Source: a virus
Direction: 5' to 3' (one strand)
IMG/VR virus record: IMGVR_UViG_3300008450_000030
Span: 1 to 64,000 of that record
Length of the DNA: 64,000 nucleotides
Positions 47,801 to 55,936 of this stretch are shown one piece after another. How positions within the stretch are numbered: position 1 is the stretch's first letter; each line of letters begins with the position of its first letter. The position numbers and the translations under genes were made by a program. Below the pieces are notes generated by a model. That model saw only the letters and a list, made by a program, of their open reading frames with translations. It was not told where the DNA came from and made no database searches.

Positions 47801-50800
47801 CACCAAACGATGCCCCGCGCACATAGATGACCTTCTCTTTGGTCTTGTAGCTCTCAGTGTAGAGAGCAAGCGCACGGTTCCAATGCCGCAGATTCTTGCT
47901 TTTCTGCAGTTCCGCAGGTAGCGGTTGCCCCTTTTCGATTACAACAAACTTGACCCCAGAGACAAAACTCTTGAGCCTCCGACCAAGCTTACGCTGGAAG
48001 GGATTACCAGTCTTGATGATGTGGGAGAGGGCCTGAGAGCCCGTAGTGAACTGAGCAAACTTAGGGTCAGCAACACCCTGCCCGATCTTAGAGTACAGGT
48101 TTTTACCCTGCTTCTGAAGGTCCATGCCCTTCTTGATCTCTGCCTTCTCTCTGGCATCAGAAGTTTGTGGGTGCTCAAGCGCAGCCTTGACCCGCTCGGC
48201 TACTTTAGTCCCGCGCAGAAGAGGGTCACCTTGCAGGGCAAGCAACTCACGGGTGTGCTGCCGCCTCTGAGAAACTCTTTCTGCTTGCGCTTCCTTTAGG
48301 TCGTTCTCATCCTTGAACGCCCCCTCATCAATAGGGGTAGCCAGCTTCTCTAGAGCTTTCAGAATACGGGTAACTGCACGTTCTGCACGCGCCTTTGCTG
48401 CCTGTACTGGCCTACTCTCGGTTAGCTTTTGCTCTCGCTGCTCTTCTGTGAGGACAGTTGGCCGACCCCGTTTGGTCTTTGGGGTTGTGGAAACAGCGGG
48501 TGCTGCCGCTCCTTGCGCTTCTGCTTGCTGGGTTTCAGGGGTTTCAGTGCCACTTGCGGTTTCCTCAGTAGTGGTTGTGGAGGTAGTAGGTTTCGGCGCA
48601 CGGATCATCGCGCCATCGTCTTGGGGTTCAAAGCCATTACGGGCGTACCAGCTAACTAGAGCGTCTTGCTGTAGTTCTCCGCTGGCCTTAGGCATGATGA
48701 CAAGACGTTCATTGTTCTCGTCTGCCCATGAGGTGAGCTTGTTCAGGACTTCTGACGCCCTACCACTCTGCCCGCCCGCTTGTTTGTTCATGCTGTACAG
48801 CATGACCGCGCCATCACGATCTGGGTACTCAGAGACAATATCGTCGTCTTCCCCAAGGCGTTTAATGCCAGCGAGGACAGATTCATTCCCAACAACACCC
48901 CTGTCATTCTCAAAGCTAAGCAGGGTTTTTTCCGTCTTTACTGCAGTCGGCTGTGTTCCTTCTCCTCCATCAACCCGTCCAGCATCCTGCTCAGTAGAAA
49001 CCACTCCATCTGGTTCAGTTCCGGGAGTTCCCTCGGCAGTGACGACTGCACTGGGCTGCTCAGCCACAGAAACGCCTGTTCCAGTTGTAGTAGTGACAGG
49101 TTTGTTAGCTGGTTTCTTTGATCGGGTACGCGATTCCTTCTCAGCTTGCGCATCTGCTTCAGCCTCCTCATTAGCTTGTTGGGTAGCCTGTTGGAGAGCT
49201 ACTTGTGGTTCTACACCAGCATCAATGAACCCCTGAGTAAGTTCGTCAATACGACCTTGCGGGGCAGAAGTTACCAGCTTGGCAGTAGCATCCTTAGAGC
49301 GTTGGGCCTTCGCCGCTTGCTCGGCCTCAAAGTCCTGCATCTGCCGTTCGGCCATCTGCATGGCGTCGTCTTCGGGAACACCAGTGGCTGCGATTTGTGT
49401 TGCCAGTTCCTCTACTTGCTTTCTACGCTGTAGCGTACTTTGCAGTTTCTGCAGTCTTTCTTCGTCTGGTGTAAATGGTGCGCCGACAGTAGTGGCGGCT
49501 GGCGGTGGGGCAGCGGGGCGTTGCCCGATAGGATTCAAGAACCCCTTAGACCGAGCAATCATTTCGCTCAAGCCTTCGTAGCTTCTGTCTTCCTTGTAGC
49601 CCTTAGGCTCCAGAGCACTCTGCAGTTTCTGTATGCCTTTAACCGCACCGATAGTAGTACCCGCAGTCACCCCAGACTGCAGCACGGTCTGGCGCAGAGT
49701 CTCTTCGAGTTGTTGGTACAGGCCCAACAGGGAAGGGTTTTTATTAAGCCCCACACTAGGAAGTACATCAATGCCGTACTGAGTAAGAGTAGTAGCAAGT
49801 TCTGACGGTATCTCCCCGGCAATAGACTTACCAACGTACTTGGCAATGTCGTTACCGCCATCGGCTACGTACTTCTTGAGTCCAGCTAGGGCCTTGGTCA
49901 TACCGAAGCGTTCAAAGAATACTTCAGCCGCTGCCATTGGTACGGATCGACCAAGGGCTTCCGTTGGTTTGACCCCCGCATCCCTAGACTCGTTGTAGGA
50001 CTGCGCGAATTGGTTGAATCCAGCTTGCAACAACACAGGAGCAGCCGTACCCGTAAGCGCACCTAGTACCAGCATAGGAGCTTGAGTGGCGAAAGACGCC
50101 ATCGCGTGCTGAGCCGACTTAGCAAAGATGGACTCGCCTTCAGGGATCGCCCCTGCTCGCTCTTTTTCGATACGGGAAAGGCCAGCGGTGTATCTTTGGA
50201 GGTCTTCGTTTCCGGTAACGTCAGCGTACATACGCTGCAGACCAAGACCCGTTTGCGTATTTAGCGCACCTATCTCAGCACCAACTCGGCGAACGAACCC
50301 AGCGCCTTCAAGTTCTTTCTTGCGTATAGCTGCTTCTCTACCAGCAACCTCACCGACTACATCCCGATCCATGCCTTGCACTCTAGGGTTAAGTGTCAGC
50401 CCAGATAGCGCATCCCCCATAGCACGGTTTCTAGCCGCTTCGGGGTTCATACCGTTTTTAATGTAGTACGCAGTACGTGCCTCAATACTTGCGTCAGTCA
50501 GTCCTTGGACAGTAGGCAGGGCTTTTTCGGTAGCGGCGTACTGTGCAGCTATGTCCCTAGCCGCAGTCCCGTAGACCCCCGGCTGCTTAGTAAGGTTCTG
50601 GAGTGAGACTGCCCGCTTATCCTCAGGCATGGCATCGAGGCGAGCCTTGATAGCACTAACAAAGTTAGGATCAATAGCCGAACGCCCAACGGCTTCTTGC
50701 GTAGGCGTACGCTCGGGGACGGTAGCGCCCTTGAACTCAAAGGGCTTATCCTTGTCTTCCATCCCGAACAGTTTGCCGAGCATGGAGTTGGGAGCGATAC

Positions 50801-51050
50801 CCAACCCTTTGGTAGCGGTCTGCGCTAGCCCTTCTCCTGCTATCTTGAAGAAGCCGGGGCGTTCTTCAGCGGGAGGGGTTTCTTGCTCAAGCGGGGTGTA
50901 CTCTACCCCTTCTGCGCTAGTCGTGTTTGATTCAAACGGGGTGTACTCTACCCCCTCTGCACTAGCGTCAAGCGGGGTGTACTCTAGCCCCTCCGCACTC
51001 TCCACTTTTTTGTTTACGGGAGTTTTTGCGGCGGGGCTAGAGGGTGTCAT
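41868..51050 (-). CDS. Giant polyvalent virion protein
   Basis: 3060 residues; start overlaps the preceding stop (ATGA). Three N-terminal copies of SAEGxEYTPx lie at 18-27, 30-39 and 45-54. A hydrophobic helical region spans about 305-440, followed by Gln/Glu-rich linkers. A GNAT-like stretch (about 715-822: LNKLTSWADENNERLVIMPK then LVSWYARNGFEP) precedes a zinc metallopeptidase motif HELLH (1095-1099). A GHKL ATPase region has the N-box ELFQNGFDA (1294), DNGPGM (1332-1337) and SGGLGIAKM (from 1360). A second HExxH, HELAHFKVRSH (1944-1954), has metzincin-like spacing. The C-terminal part (about 2690-2780) has a membrane-like segment and resembles LPD-type polyvalent domains. Such proteins are thought to enter the host with phage DNA. 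Confidence 0.85.
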   Translation of the reverse strand: MTPSSPAAKTPVNKKVESAEGLEYTPLDASAEGVEYTPFESNTTSAEGVEYTPLEQETPPAEERPGFFKIAGEGLAQTATKGLGIAPNSMLGKLFGMEDKDKPFEFKGATVPERTPTQEAVGRSAIDPNFVSAIKARLDAMPEDKRAVSLQNLTKQPGVYGTAARDIAAQYAATEKALPTVQGLTDASIEARTAYYIKNGMNPEAARNRAMGDALSGLTLNPRVQGMDRDVVGEVAGREAAIRKKELEGAGFVRRVGAEIGALNTQTGLGLQRMYADVTGNEDLQRYTAGLSRIEKERAGAIPEGESIFAKSAQHAMASFATQAPMLVLGALTGTAAPVLLQAGFNQFAQSYNESRDAGVKPTEALGRSVPMAAAEVFFERFGMTKALAGLKKYVADGGNDIAKYVGKSIAGEIPSELATTLTQYGIDVLPSVGLNKNPSLLGLYQQLEETLRQTVLQSGVTAGTTIGAVKGIQKLQSALEPKGYKEDRSYEGLSEMIARSKGFLNPIGQRPAAPPPAATTVGAPFTPDEERLQKLQSTLQRRKQVEELATQIAATGVPEDDAMQMAERQMQDFEAEQAAKAQRSKDATAKLVTSAPQGRIDELTQGFIDAGVEPQVALQQATQQANEEAEADAQAEKESRTRSKKPANKPVTTTTGTGVSVAEQPSAVVTAEGTPGTEPDGVVSTEQDAGRVDGGEGTQPTAVKTEKTLLSFENDRGVVGNESVLAGIKRLGEDDDIVSEYPDRDGAVMLYSMNKQAGGQSGRASEVLNKLTSWADENNERLVIMPKASGELQQDALVSWYARNGFEPQDDGAMIRAPKPTTSTTTTEETASGTETPETQQAEAQGAAAPAVSTTPKTKRGRPTVLTEEQREQKLTESRPVQAAKARAERAVTRILKALEKLATPIDEGAFKDENDLKEAQAERVSQRRQHTRELLALQGDPLLRGTKVAERVKAALEHPQTSDAREKAEIKKGMDLQKQGKNLYSKIGQGVADPKFAQFTTGSQALSHIIKTGNPFQRKLGRRLKSFVSGVKFVVIEKGQPLPAELQKSKNLRHWNRALALYTESYKTKEKVIYVRGASFGAGQGVNNVTVLHELLHAATNRKITLALELIANGMRLDSPLVQAANDLMRTMASANYQYKRLNAQWDVATQKRKLSPQIGALNQFGEAFSRPEEFIAYGLTDEDMQEFLMTAEGYEEDTSFFNRFVRSIRDLFGMDDGDTNALSDLIVVTDRLLSAREPVGTRLAYDLVSAAADIYEEQTATPGGDLRRLAKLLGSKLYGEPTDIARVSIKELFQNGFDAIKEGIEKHGLIKGRVDVKVDKANRKVQIIDNGPGMPSSVMGKQFLQIAGTVKGTERASGGLGIAKMLFLFENKSLEAVSLRNGVISKLSTTGEELGLAMAGSPQAALQSIKDAIGDDPIVLAMLPAIEKAIEEAREKSGVKIPEIKVITTSDPETVKYYRDTLFPDGHGTSITVEIPETYEEASTGAVKEIPFEEGSLVNSPVLKRSPLFDNIDVWVEKLNSEDPYLYQAPIGSKFDLDTYTPFANVKFNWGIARIYASKIPSKQYGDNTHILSNGLWQFSTALKETQAWNADKLPYVFYIDVASVAKPEDPGYPFDLNRQGFSEAAKNDFGKIFNYLVALYRHVDLSKEATNFGTVQYVKPNGKLTNAATLEPKVPVTDNAFTLIRAGDKVEVRDGVVYINGREVPEITNEDLAGTHINIDELTIPQENLDPNMVMVHDNTKQTERRETLTKHHANLARLNKLVTSNPPDTYILTRTWESSYRPESSEYRFTYAYKNEWNEDDFRAVGGTATEIIAELTNRGIIPKVEDQADALPLDASLSDVARAKFGEERYNKYVAEVGNIFMLLRNALIAAGEGDYEGLDGVVVGVSVDIKYLGASTVIPFKGLFINPCAISPYIADKGNRGKDPATIALAMFTTMQHELAHFKVRSHDANFVTEFQTIMALLRTFPGINMDQVLDNLTKHIKDNLDVFLFLHTEFKNGNFEARGNRFKDDGNEQIENGSVSADNSDPSGAGTLRQSLPPSSGKGPKDTGQVGISAGISGEAEEVREAVRSQKEVDAAVAVATHKFEESNKAEQFAKAATMLQMAQDPRKVIPLLQDIYNVLDVATRKFLVKIPTTQFLVDWASSSVPSLQYTSKLMQQMSGMTQQLLKSASNLVTDVDRAFRNDPALRGKLERITQIATLAEVDPADPKAKERNASLDRMYTDLGSEGQRVYKRVRDHFVALSQYFSKLLDDQISSSKLTLVEQKVIMKKIRAMYEKGPKITPYFALVRRGEYWLSVGKGKTRKFYMRETMAERDRLMRALADEQIKRKPNETNKAWETRRADKLGLLLEDQEFTYGNDISSLRRATVDNSEMLREIFDLVEKSNLQDAEAKEALKDAMYQIYLQTMPEQSFRKQFIHREGIAGASTDFLRDVATTTAKMATQLARIKYSPLLRNSLSQARDSIVNRPNQEPFVAEMEARVKDSLKFANDDSVAQTIAKWLNKAAYIYYLGGASTALIQPLSIFQQGMPVLSKYGVVDANKEMLRMLKVWQHFGVYVTNPDGSKSWVAPSIEHGMGLSPEEVWAVKQMTSRDVASSTFAGSVFDYKETPTGKQSAPIVQFGKDTVDLLVLGGLMHSTERMSREVMFLSSFRLNMRQPGMTREKAVDAAVHDTNEALGNYGDYNRPLWMKSATGKVLTQFMFYSLHVTLFLLKNFKEMIKPMDGHTRGEAAKKFFGTLAATYVLAGVVGLPMFSTIMGILGWAWDELREDDWPEDIKSLSFELWFRTVYLQEQLGSTKIGGVSLATIVERGPVNAFSGIDFSSRTSLNNLWLRESKEEKTLKDTAIAFAIDHIGPSPNMLLAGAEAWEAFSRGDIDKGVRKMAPAGFRNVITANKLWTEGAKDSKGTQILSKDAFSTGLLIAQAVGFRSDLLANTQYVTFKVIGLEQKILNERQVLLDNMEREFKDKNFKKFSDIVAKDVAKWNMRFPTYNIEGDDIENSIMAKAEQRATSFRGVTLNDKNIPLFIKAVTPSRRAASEAEKAGREKKAKEKSKE
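50656..50668. promoter_or_regulatory. Isolated palindrome in the late arm
   Basis: CTAACAAAGTTAG inside the giant gene, the only copy outside the early region; may be a chance match. Confidence 0.3.
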
Positions 51051-53545
51051 CTTACTTTTCCTTTTGGTTTGCCGTCAGCGCCGTAGACGATACCGTCCTT
51101 AACGTAGTCGCCCTTAGCGCCTACTGCTTTGGGTGGTACTGTATCAGGTTTCGCCGAATTAGGCTTTACGCCAGAACCCATTCTTGTGTTAGCTGCTTCA
51201 GTAAGCCTATCTAGCGCCGCAGCCATAGCCTCAGGGTCTTCTTCCATCAACGCCTGTCGATATCCGGGGTCAAGCAGTTTTTGTTTCTGTACGTCTGCTG
51301 CCACAGCAGCACTAGCTGCCTGAACAGTTCTGGCCGTTTGCACCGCCACTGCGCGTGCCCCCATGTCCTTGCGCTCCGTTGTCGCAATAGTGCCAGCTTC
51401 GTTTCGTATCTGCGCGTCGGTCCAGTCAGGGTGCTGCTCTCTAAGAAAATCTACTTTTGCTTGGAAGTTCAATTCGTCCAGTTTTACTTGCGCGGTTTTA
51501 CCGGAACCAGAGCCAGAACCCGACCCCCTACCAATCGGCCTAAGAGCCTGAGCAAGTTTTGCCCCAACAGTACCTCTGTTAAGAAGCGTAGTGCGTTTTT
51601 CCTTGACCGCTGCCAACTTAGCCGCTTCTGCCAGCCGAATAGATTCCTGAGCGCCTTTGATGTCACCGATGCTCTGCTTGTATTCCGCGTCGGCAAGCTG
51701 GTACTGATATTCCTCGATAGCATCCCGCTGTTTGCCGCTTTCTTTCAAGTTCTGGCCGTATTCCCCAGCGAATTTAGGTAGAGCATTACTCAGGCCACTA
51801 CTGAGATTAGACCCCTGTAGTAGGTTTCCAGCAGCACCCAAGAGCGCAACACCAAGACCCTTTTTCTCTTGCTCTCCAATTTTGGCCTCCCTAGCCGCGA
51901 GTTTTTCTCGCATCGGGGCGTATGGGCTAGGTCCGGCCAAATCACGCATTTCGTCGCGTTCCTTTATGATGGAAGCGCGACGTTGCTCATCGGTCAGCGG
52001 AGTTGGTTCTTTAAGGTTGTCGAATTGATCGAACGCATCTGCTGTTCTAAGCGCAACCCTACGGTACTGCTCTGGGATACCGGGAGACTCTAGATACCGA
52101 TCCTCCCTATCGTCTTCGTATTCATCCTCTGAACTACCACCCCCACGAGCAAAAGCAACGATGCCACCGTTAGCCATGCTCTCTTGTGTAGGCACGATGT
52201 TGTTGACCATATCCTGTGAGGCCATAGCAGAAATGCTATTAGGTGCGATTTGTTCTGCGGGGGCTTCCGGGGGTTGGGTTATAGCAGGGAGCACTGCTTG
52301 TCCTGTACCACCCTCAGCACCTACACCACGTTTCTGCATCTCTTCAGCAATAACTCTGATCCGCTCGGGATCACCCATCCGCACAGCAATATCGTAAGCC
52401 TGTTTAAGTTGCTCGTTACTTAACATAGGGACAATAGCGGCTACGTTATCGTCACCCGTGATACCGCCACTAGTAATACCACCATCAGCATAGGCCAGAC
52501 CGCCACGCGCAAACAGTTGGCTTGCTCCAGCAGCAGCAGTACCAGCAGCAGCTAGGTTCTGTGCAGTACTAGGGCCAGCACTGTACATTGAAGTAGTGGA
52601 CGAAGAGCCAGACGGCACTGCGCGTAAGAGGTCAGACCTACGCATGATCTGATCCCAGTCGAAGTTCTTCTGGTTCATCCAGTCTTGATAACCAATATCA
52701 AGACCTTTTTGCGCTTGGGCTTGCTGCTGCTGTCCGTAGGTATTACGCAGCTTATTGATATCCATGCCTTGCTGGAACTGCTGCCCACCAAGCGTAGACA
52801 ACACCTGAGCAGCGTTGAGCCCAGCGGTAGAACCAAACTGCCGTGACTGTTCCCGCGCCTGATCTGCTGAAAGACCGTACTGTGCGCGATTCTGCGCGTT
52901 CTGCATCTGCCGCTGTTGGTCCGCGCTGAACATCCCTGCGGCCTGATTGAAGGCGTCACTGTAGCCTCTGGCGTTGATGTCCGCCATGTTCTGCAGGGTG
53001 TTCTTTTCAGTCATAGACTGCTGCAACGCGCCGCGAGTACCACCAAAAGCACCCATGCCCACTGCTTTGGCAGCGTTCAGGTTCTGTGCTTGCATACCCG
53101 CACTAGCCGCTTCCCGTATCTGCGGAGCCAGTGCGCCCTGAAGAAACGGGTTCATGTACTGATCGACATTCGCACCCGTGTACTGCTGAAGCTGGTTGTT
53201 GTACTGGTTCTGGAAATCAGCGGGGTTGTACTGCCCTGCCTGAGTAGCCATTTGCGTAGCAGTACCGATCTGCGGCGCAACACCCATGTTTTGAGCGTCT
53301 GTATAAGACTGCTGCTGCATCGGGTCAAAACCCGCCAGCCTATTACCGCCGTACTGTTCGTACCCTTGCTCGGTAAGCTCCATACCCTTAGCAAGGGTTT
53401 CCTTAGCGGCTTCACGAGCCCACGGCGCAACATCGCTGATTACGGTTTGCGTAGTATTCGCAGGAGTCTTTCCACCCCCACCACCGCCGAGGTTCAACCC
53501 GAAAACTCCAGCCCAGCGCAGTGCGCTCAACAACAACTTAACCAT
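51047..53545 (-). CDS. Internal virion / ejection-like protein
   Basis: 832 residues. A short hydrophobic N-terminus with LNLGGGGGGKTPA is followed by a helical, Gln/Ala-rich central part (QQRQMQNAQNRAQYGLS; AQAQKGLDIG) and a glycine/acidic stretch around 470-500, then a helical C-terminal region with NLLQGSNLSSGL and ending in a Gly/Lys tail. Its composition resembles podovirus internal core or ejection proteins. It precedes the giant gene with a four-base overlap. Confidence 0.6.
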   Translation of the reverse strand: MVKLLLSALRWAGVFGLNLGGGGGGKTPANTTQTVISDVAPWAREAAKETLAKGMELTEQGYEQYGGNRLAGFDPMQQQSYTDAQNMGVAPQIGTATQMATQAGQYNPADFQNQYNNQLQQYTGANVDQYMNPFLQGALAPQIREAASAGMQAQNLNAAKAVGMGAFGGTRGALQQSMTEKNTLQNMADINARGYSDAFNQAAGMFSADQQRQMQNAQNRAQYGLSADQAREQSRQFGSTAGLNAAQVLSTLGGQQFQQGMDINKLRNTYGQQQQAQAQKGLDIGYQDWMNQKNFDWDQIMRRSDLLRAVPSGSSSTTSMYSAGPSTAQNLAAAGTAAAGASQLFARGGLAYADGGITSGGITGDDNVAAIVPMLSNEQLKQAYDIAVRMGDPERIRVIAEEMQKRGVGAEGGTGQAVLPAITQPPEAPAEQIAPNSISAMASQDMVNNIVPTQESMANGGIVAFARGGGSSEDEYEDDREDRYLESPGIPEQYRRVALRTADAFDQFDNLKEPTPLTDEQRRASIIKERDEMRDLAGPSPYAPMREKLAAREAKIGEQEKKGLGVALLGAAGNLLQGSNLSSGLSNALPKFAGEYGQNLKESGKQRDAIEEYQYQLADAEYKQSIGDIKGAQESIRLAEAAKLAAVKEKRTTLLNRGTVGAKLAQALRPIGRGSGSGSGSGKTAQVKLDELNFQAKVDFLREQHPDWTDAQIRNEAGTIATTERKDMGARAVAVQTARTVQAASAAVAADVQKQKLLDPGYRQALMEEDPEAMAAALDRLTEAANTRMGSGVKPNSAKPDTVPPKAVGAKGDYVKDGIVYGADGKPKGKVR

Positions 53546-53984
53546 TTAGGTGCTCCTTGCGGTACTCATCAAACCGTTCATGGAATATAGCTTTCCATAC
53601 TTCCGGTAGAACTTCTCTAGCTTTTTCTGCCCCTACGCAAACATGCACAGCGTAGGCGATTATGTTCCCCGCAGCGTAGCGGAGTCCATGCGAAATCTCA
53701 ATCCCGTGTGGGTCTTTGTCCGCCTCGTACCTGTTTGCTGTCTCGTAGGAGGAAACAACAACAAGCCACATAGGGAGGATGGCATCCTGAATGGAGCGGT
53801 AGAACGGATTGGCGGGTAGATAAACCAGCGCCGTGAGAAAAGCCCTGTTGATCTCTATCTCAGAGACGGGCTTATCTTTGTCTACTAAGTCATCCCAAGT
53901 ATGCAGCAAATCTACGAAAGCACGAAACATATTGAGGGCATGTTGATCGCCCCCAAACCACTCCAGTTTGCCCTCGTCGGTCAT
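53538..53984 (-). CDS. Helical virion-operon protein
   Basis: 148 residues, all-helical, with LHTWDDLVDKDKPV and HVCVGAEKAREVLPE. The D-D-x-x-D-like motif resembles isoprenoid-synthase metal sites but is not enough for a call. It overlaps both neighbours slightly. Likely a conserved phage structural or assembly protein. Confidence 0.5.
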   Translation of the reverse strand: MTDEGKLEWFGGDQHALNMFRAFVDLLHTWDDLVDKDKPVSEIEINRAFLTALVYLPANPFYRSIQDAILPMWLVVVSSYETANRYEADKDPHGIEISHGLRYAAGNIIAYAVHVCVGAEKAREVLPEVWKAIFHERFDEYRKEHLNG

Positions 53985-55246
53985 GCTGGGAGGTACTTCT
54001 CAGAGCGGCTGTTGTGAGCCACCTTGTTTTTCCCAGTGCTCTTCTTCCGTGCCTTCTGGATACGATCCATCATCGCGTACAGTTTACGAGCACCTGCTTC
54101 AGTAGAGCCATTACCAAGCTCAGACACTATGCGTGCAGGGATAACGAACTCACCATCAGCCAGCCGAGCGGGTTGTCTTTTGCCAATCACAGCAGGAATA
54201 GAGTCCGAGACACCATCGCCGGGGCCACGAAGCAGTCGGCCACCATCAGAGTAGCTGCCCAAATTGGACGAAGCTGAGTTCAACCCACGCATGACGCCGC
54301 CAGCAGCAGCAAGTTTAGTGAACCCACGGTTCTTGAAGTAACCCATCTCCTTGCCGCTTGCCAAGTTAGATTGGTAGTCTGGAGAGGAATACACGCTGTC
54401 GTCCGTACCTTGGTTGTACGAGTACTCTGGCATAGAGGTATCTTCCTCTATTTCCTTAGGCTTCTTTTCTCCGGGCATCATGGACAGCAAAGTACCGCCC
54501 GTAATGAAAGGATGCTCTTTAGCAAACCCCATCAGGTTCTCACCAGAAAGCCCCCTGCCCATTGCTGCGGCGCGGTCAGACACACTACCTAAACCCTCAA
54601 ACTTAGCAACATTAGCGGCGTTCATAGCCTCTGGGGAAGCAATTGGAGCAACTTGCGATACGCCAGTATTCGCCCCCAGAGAGGAGTATTTTGTATAAGC
54701 ATCAGCAGGTGCGTTAAACCGTAAGCCTTGCCCCGCAGTGCCATCCATACCGAGAGGTGAGGTAGTAGCAAGATCGGTAGCAGCAATATCACCAACACCA
54801 GCAACAGGAGCACCAGCGCCAACACCAGCAACAGGAGCAACAGGAGCACCAGCACCAGCAACAGGAGCACCAGCACCAGCACTTCCAGCAGCACCAGCAG
54901 CACCCAAACTCGCCCCCAAACTTGCACCGCCGTAAGCCCCAAGACCAGCCATCAGACCCTTTTTAAGACTACCTTTTGCAAGCCCCATGCCGCCACCAAC
55001 CATCATAGCGGCTATATGCGGTGGGACCCCCATCATGGACAGGCCAACACCTGCAACAGTAGGAAGAATCTTAGACAGAAACCCCGCTTCGGCTAGGCCA
55101 GTTTCGGGGTTGATGGTCAACGAACCGCCATGTTTCCTAGCGATCTCTTGCAGGGCGTTGACCTCGCCACGACCCATGTGGACAAGTTCTGTATCTGGGC
55201 CTCGGCCTTGGCTGGCAAGATGACGGGCAGCGAGTTGAAGGCTCAT
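53981..55246 (-). CDS. Ala/Gly-rich virion protein with membrane-active segment
   Basis: 421 residues. The first part is helical; residues about 58-110 are hydrophobic (ILPTVAGVGLSMMGVPPHIA then GLGAYGGASLGASLG), followed by repeats of GAGAPVAPVAGVG. The C-terminal 100 residues contain the motif DSIPAVIGKRQPARLADGEF with VIPARIVSELGNGSTEAG, recurring in phage structural proteins. A pore-forming internal protein is plausible. Confidence 0.55.
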   Translation of the reverse strand: MSLQLAARHLASQGRGPDTELVHMGRGEVNALQEIARKHGGSLTINPETGLAEAGFLSKILPTVAGVGLSMMGVPPHIAAMMVGGGMGLAKGSLKKGLMAGLGAYGGASLGASLGAAGAAGSAGAGAPVAGAGAPVAPVAGVGAGAPVAGVGDIAATDLATTSPLGMDGTAGQGLRFNAPADAYTKYSSLGANTGVSQVAPIASPEAMNAANVAKFEGLGSVSDRAAAMGRGLSGENLMGFAKEHPFITGGTLLSMMPGEKKPKEIEEDTSMPEYSYNQGTDDSVYSSPDYQSNLASGKEMGYFKNRGFTKLAAAGGVMRGLNSASSNLGSYSDGGRLLRGPGDGVSDSIPAVIGKRQPARLADGEFVIPARIVSELGNGSTEAGARKLYAMMDRIQKARKKSTGKNKVAHNSRSEKYLPA

Positions 55247-55279
55247 AGCTTCCTCACGGAATTATTGGGGTTGATGTTA

Positions 55280-55936
55280 TCACGCAGGTAGCGCGGATAC
55301 AAATGACATCGTGGCTACGACAGAGGCGGTAGAGGGCTTGGTTGGCAAGATGGTGGCAATGTAGGTCGGGAGTGTCACTAGAATGTTTGTAGCCGACCAG
55401 TAAATTTCCACCTCATCTTCTGCTTCCATTGAGAGGAAGTAGTTCCAGCCCTTGATGTCGTGCGACGGGTCTAGTGGTGTTTTGTGGGCAGGCATACCGA
55501 CTTTTCCCGTAGACCCAACAATGTCTACTCCGTTTTGCTTAAGCCAGATGAAAACATCCTGTGGAGCATTGTCATTGTTTTCTACCTGCACGCTGAACTG
55601 CATATTGTAGATACCAGCGTTTGCTACTTTCATAGCAGACGAGACAAGAGAGACTCCGTTGCTGAAGTCCGTTTGAGTCATCAGCACTTGCGTTGCTGTG
55701 TTAGCCGCTGTCATTGACTGTGAGGCATAACTGGAGAACGCCCCGTATGGGATGTTCAAAAACCTACCGCCTTGCCCCCCAGCCAACGGTCCTAGCGTCC
55801 CGTCAATCTGATTGAAATACAGCCGCAGTACGTTGTTTAGCTGATCCAGATACCTCGCATCTGGCGGCTGTGGGCTAGACGGTAGCCTCGGGGCTACAGT
55901 TGGAATTAGCCGACTGATTAGTGGGCTAGTTGCCAT
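55280..55936 (-). CDS. C1q/TNF-like fibre or decoration protein
   Basis: 218 residues from ATG at 55936, which overlaps the TAA of the homing endonuclease gene (TAATG), with GGGGGGA seven bases before. The C-terminal 130 residues (GIYNMQFSVQVENNDNAPQD; VFIWLKQNGVDI) follow the beta jelly-roll pattern of phage trimeric C1q-like domains. Probably a tail or head fibre component. Confidence 0.6.
   Translation of the reverse strand: MATSPLISRLIPTVAPRLPSSPQPPDARYLDQLNNVLRLYFNQIDGTLGPLAGGQGGRFLNIPYGAFSSYASQSMTAANTATQVLMTQTDFSNGVSLVSSAMKVANAGIYNMQFSVQVENNDNAPQDVFIWLKQNGVDIVGSTGKVGMPAHKTPLDPSHDIKGWNYFLSMEAEDEVEIYWSATNILVTLPTYIATILPTKPSTASVVATMSFVSALPA

Noticed and set aside
50656-50668. Operator palindrome in the late arm
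   Set aside because: As evidence for late-arm control: only one copy, in a coding sequence on the opposite arm; chance is plausible.
53538-53984. Isoprenoid-synthase-like DDxxD motif
   Set aside because: Only a short motif match; length and context fit a phage structural or assembly protein.
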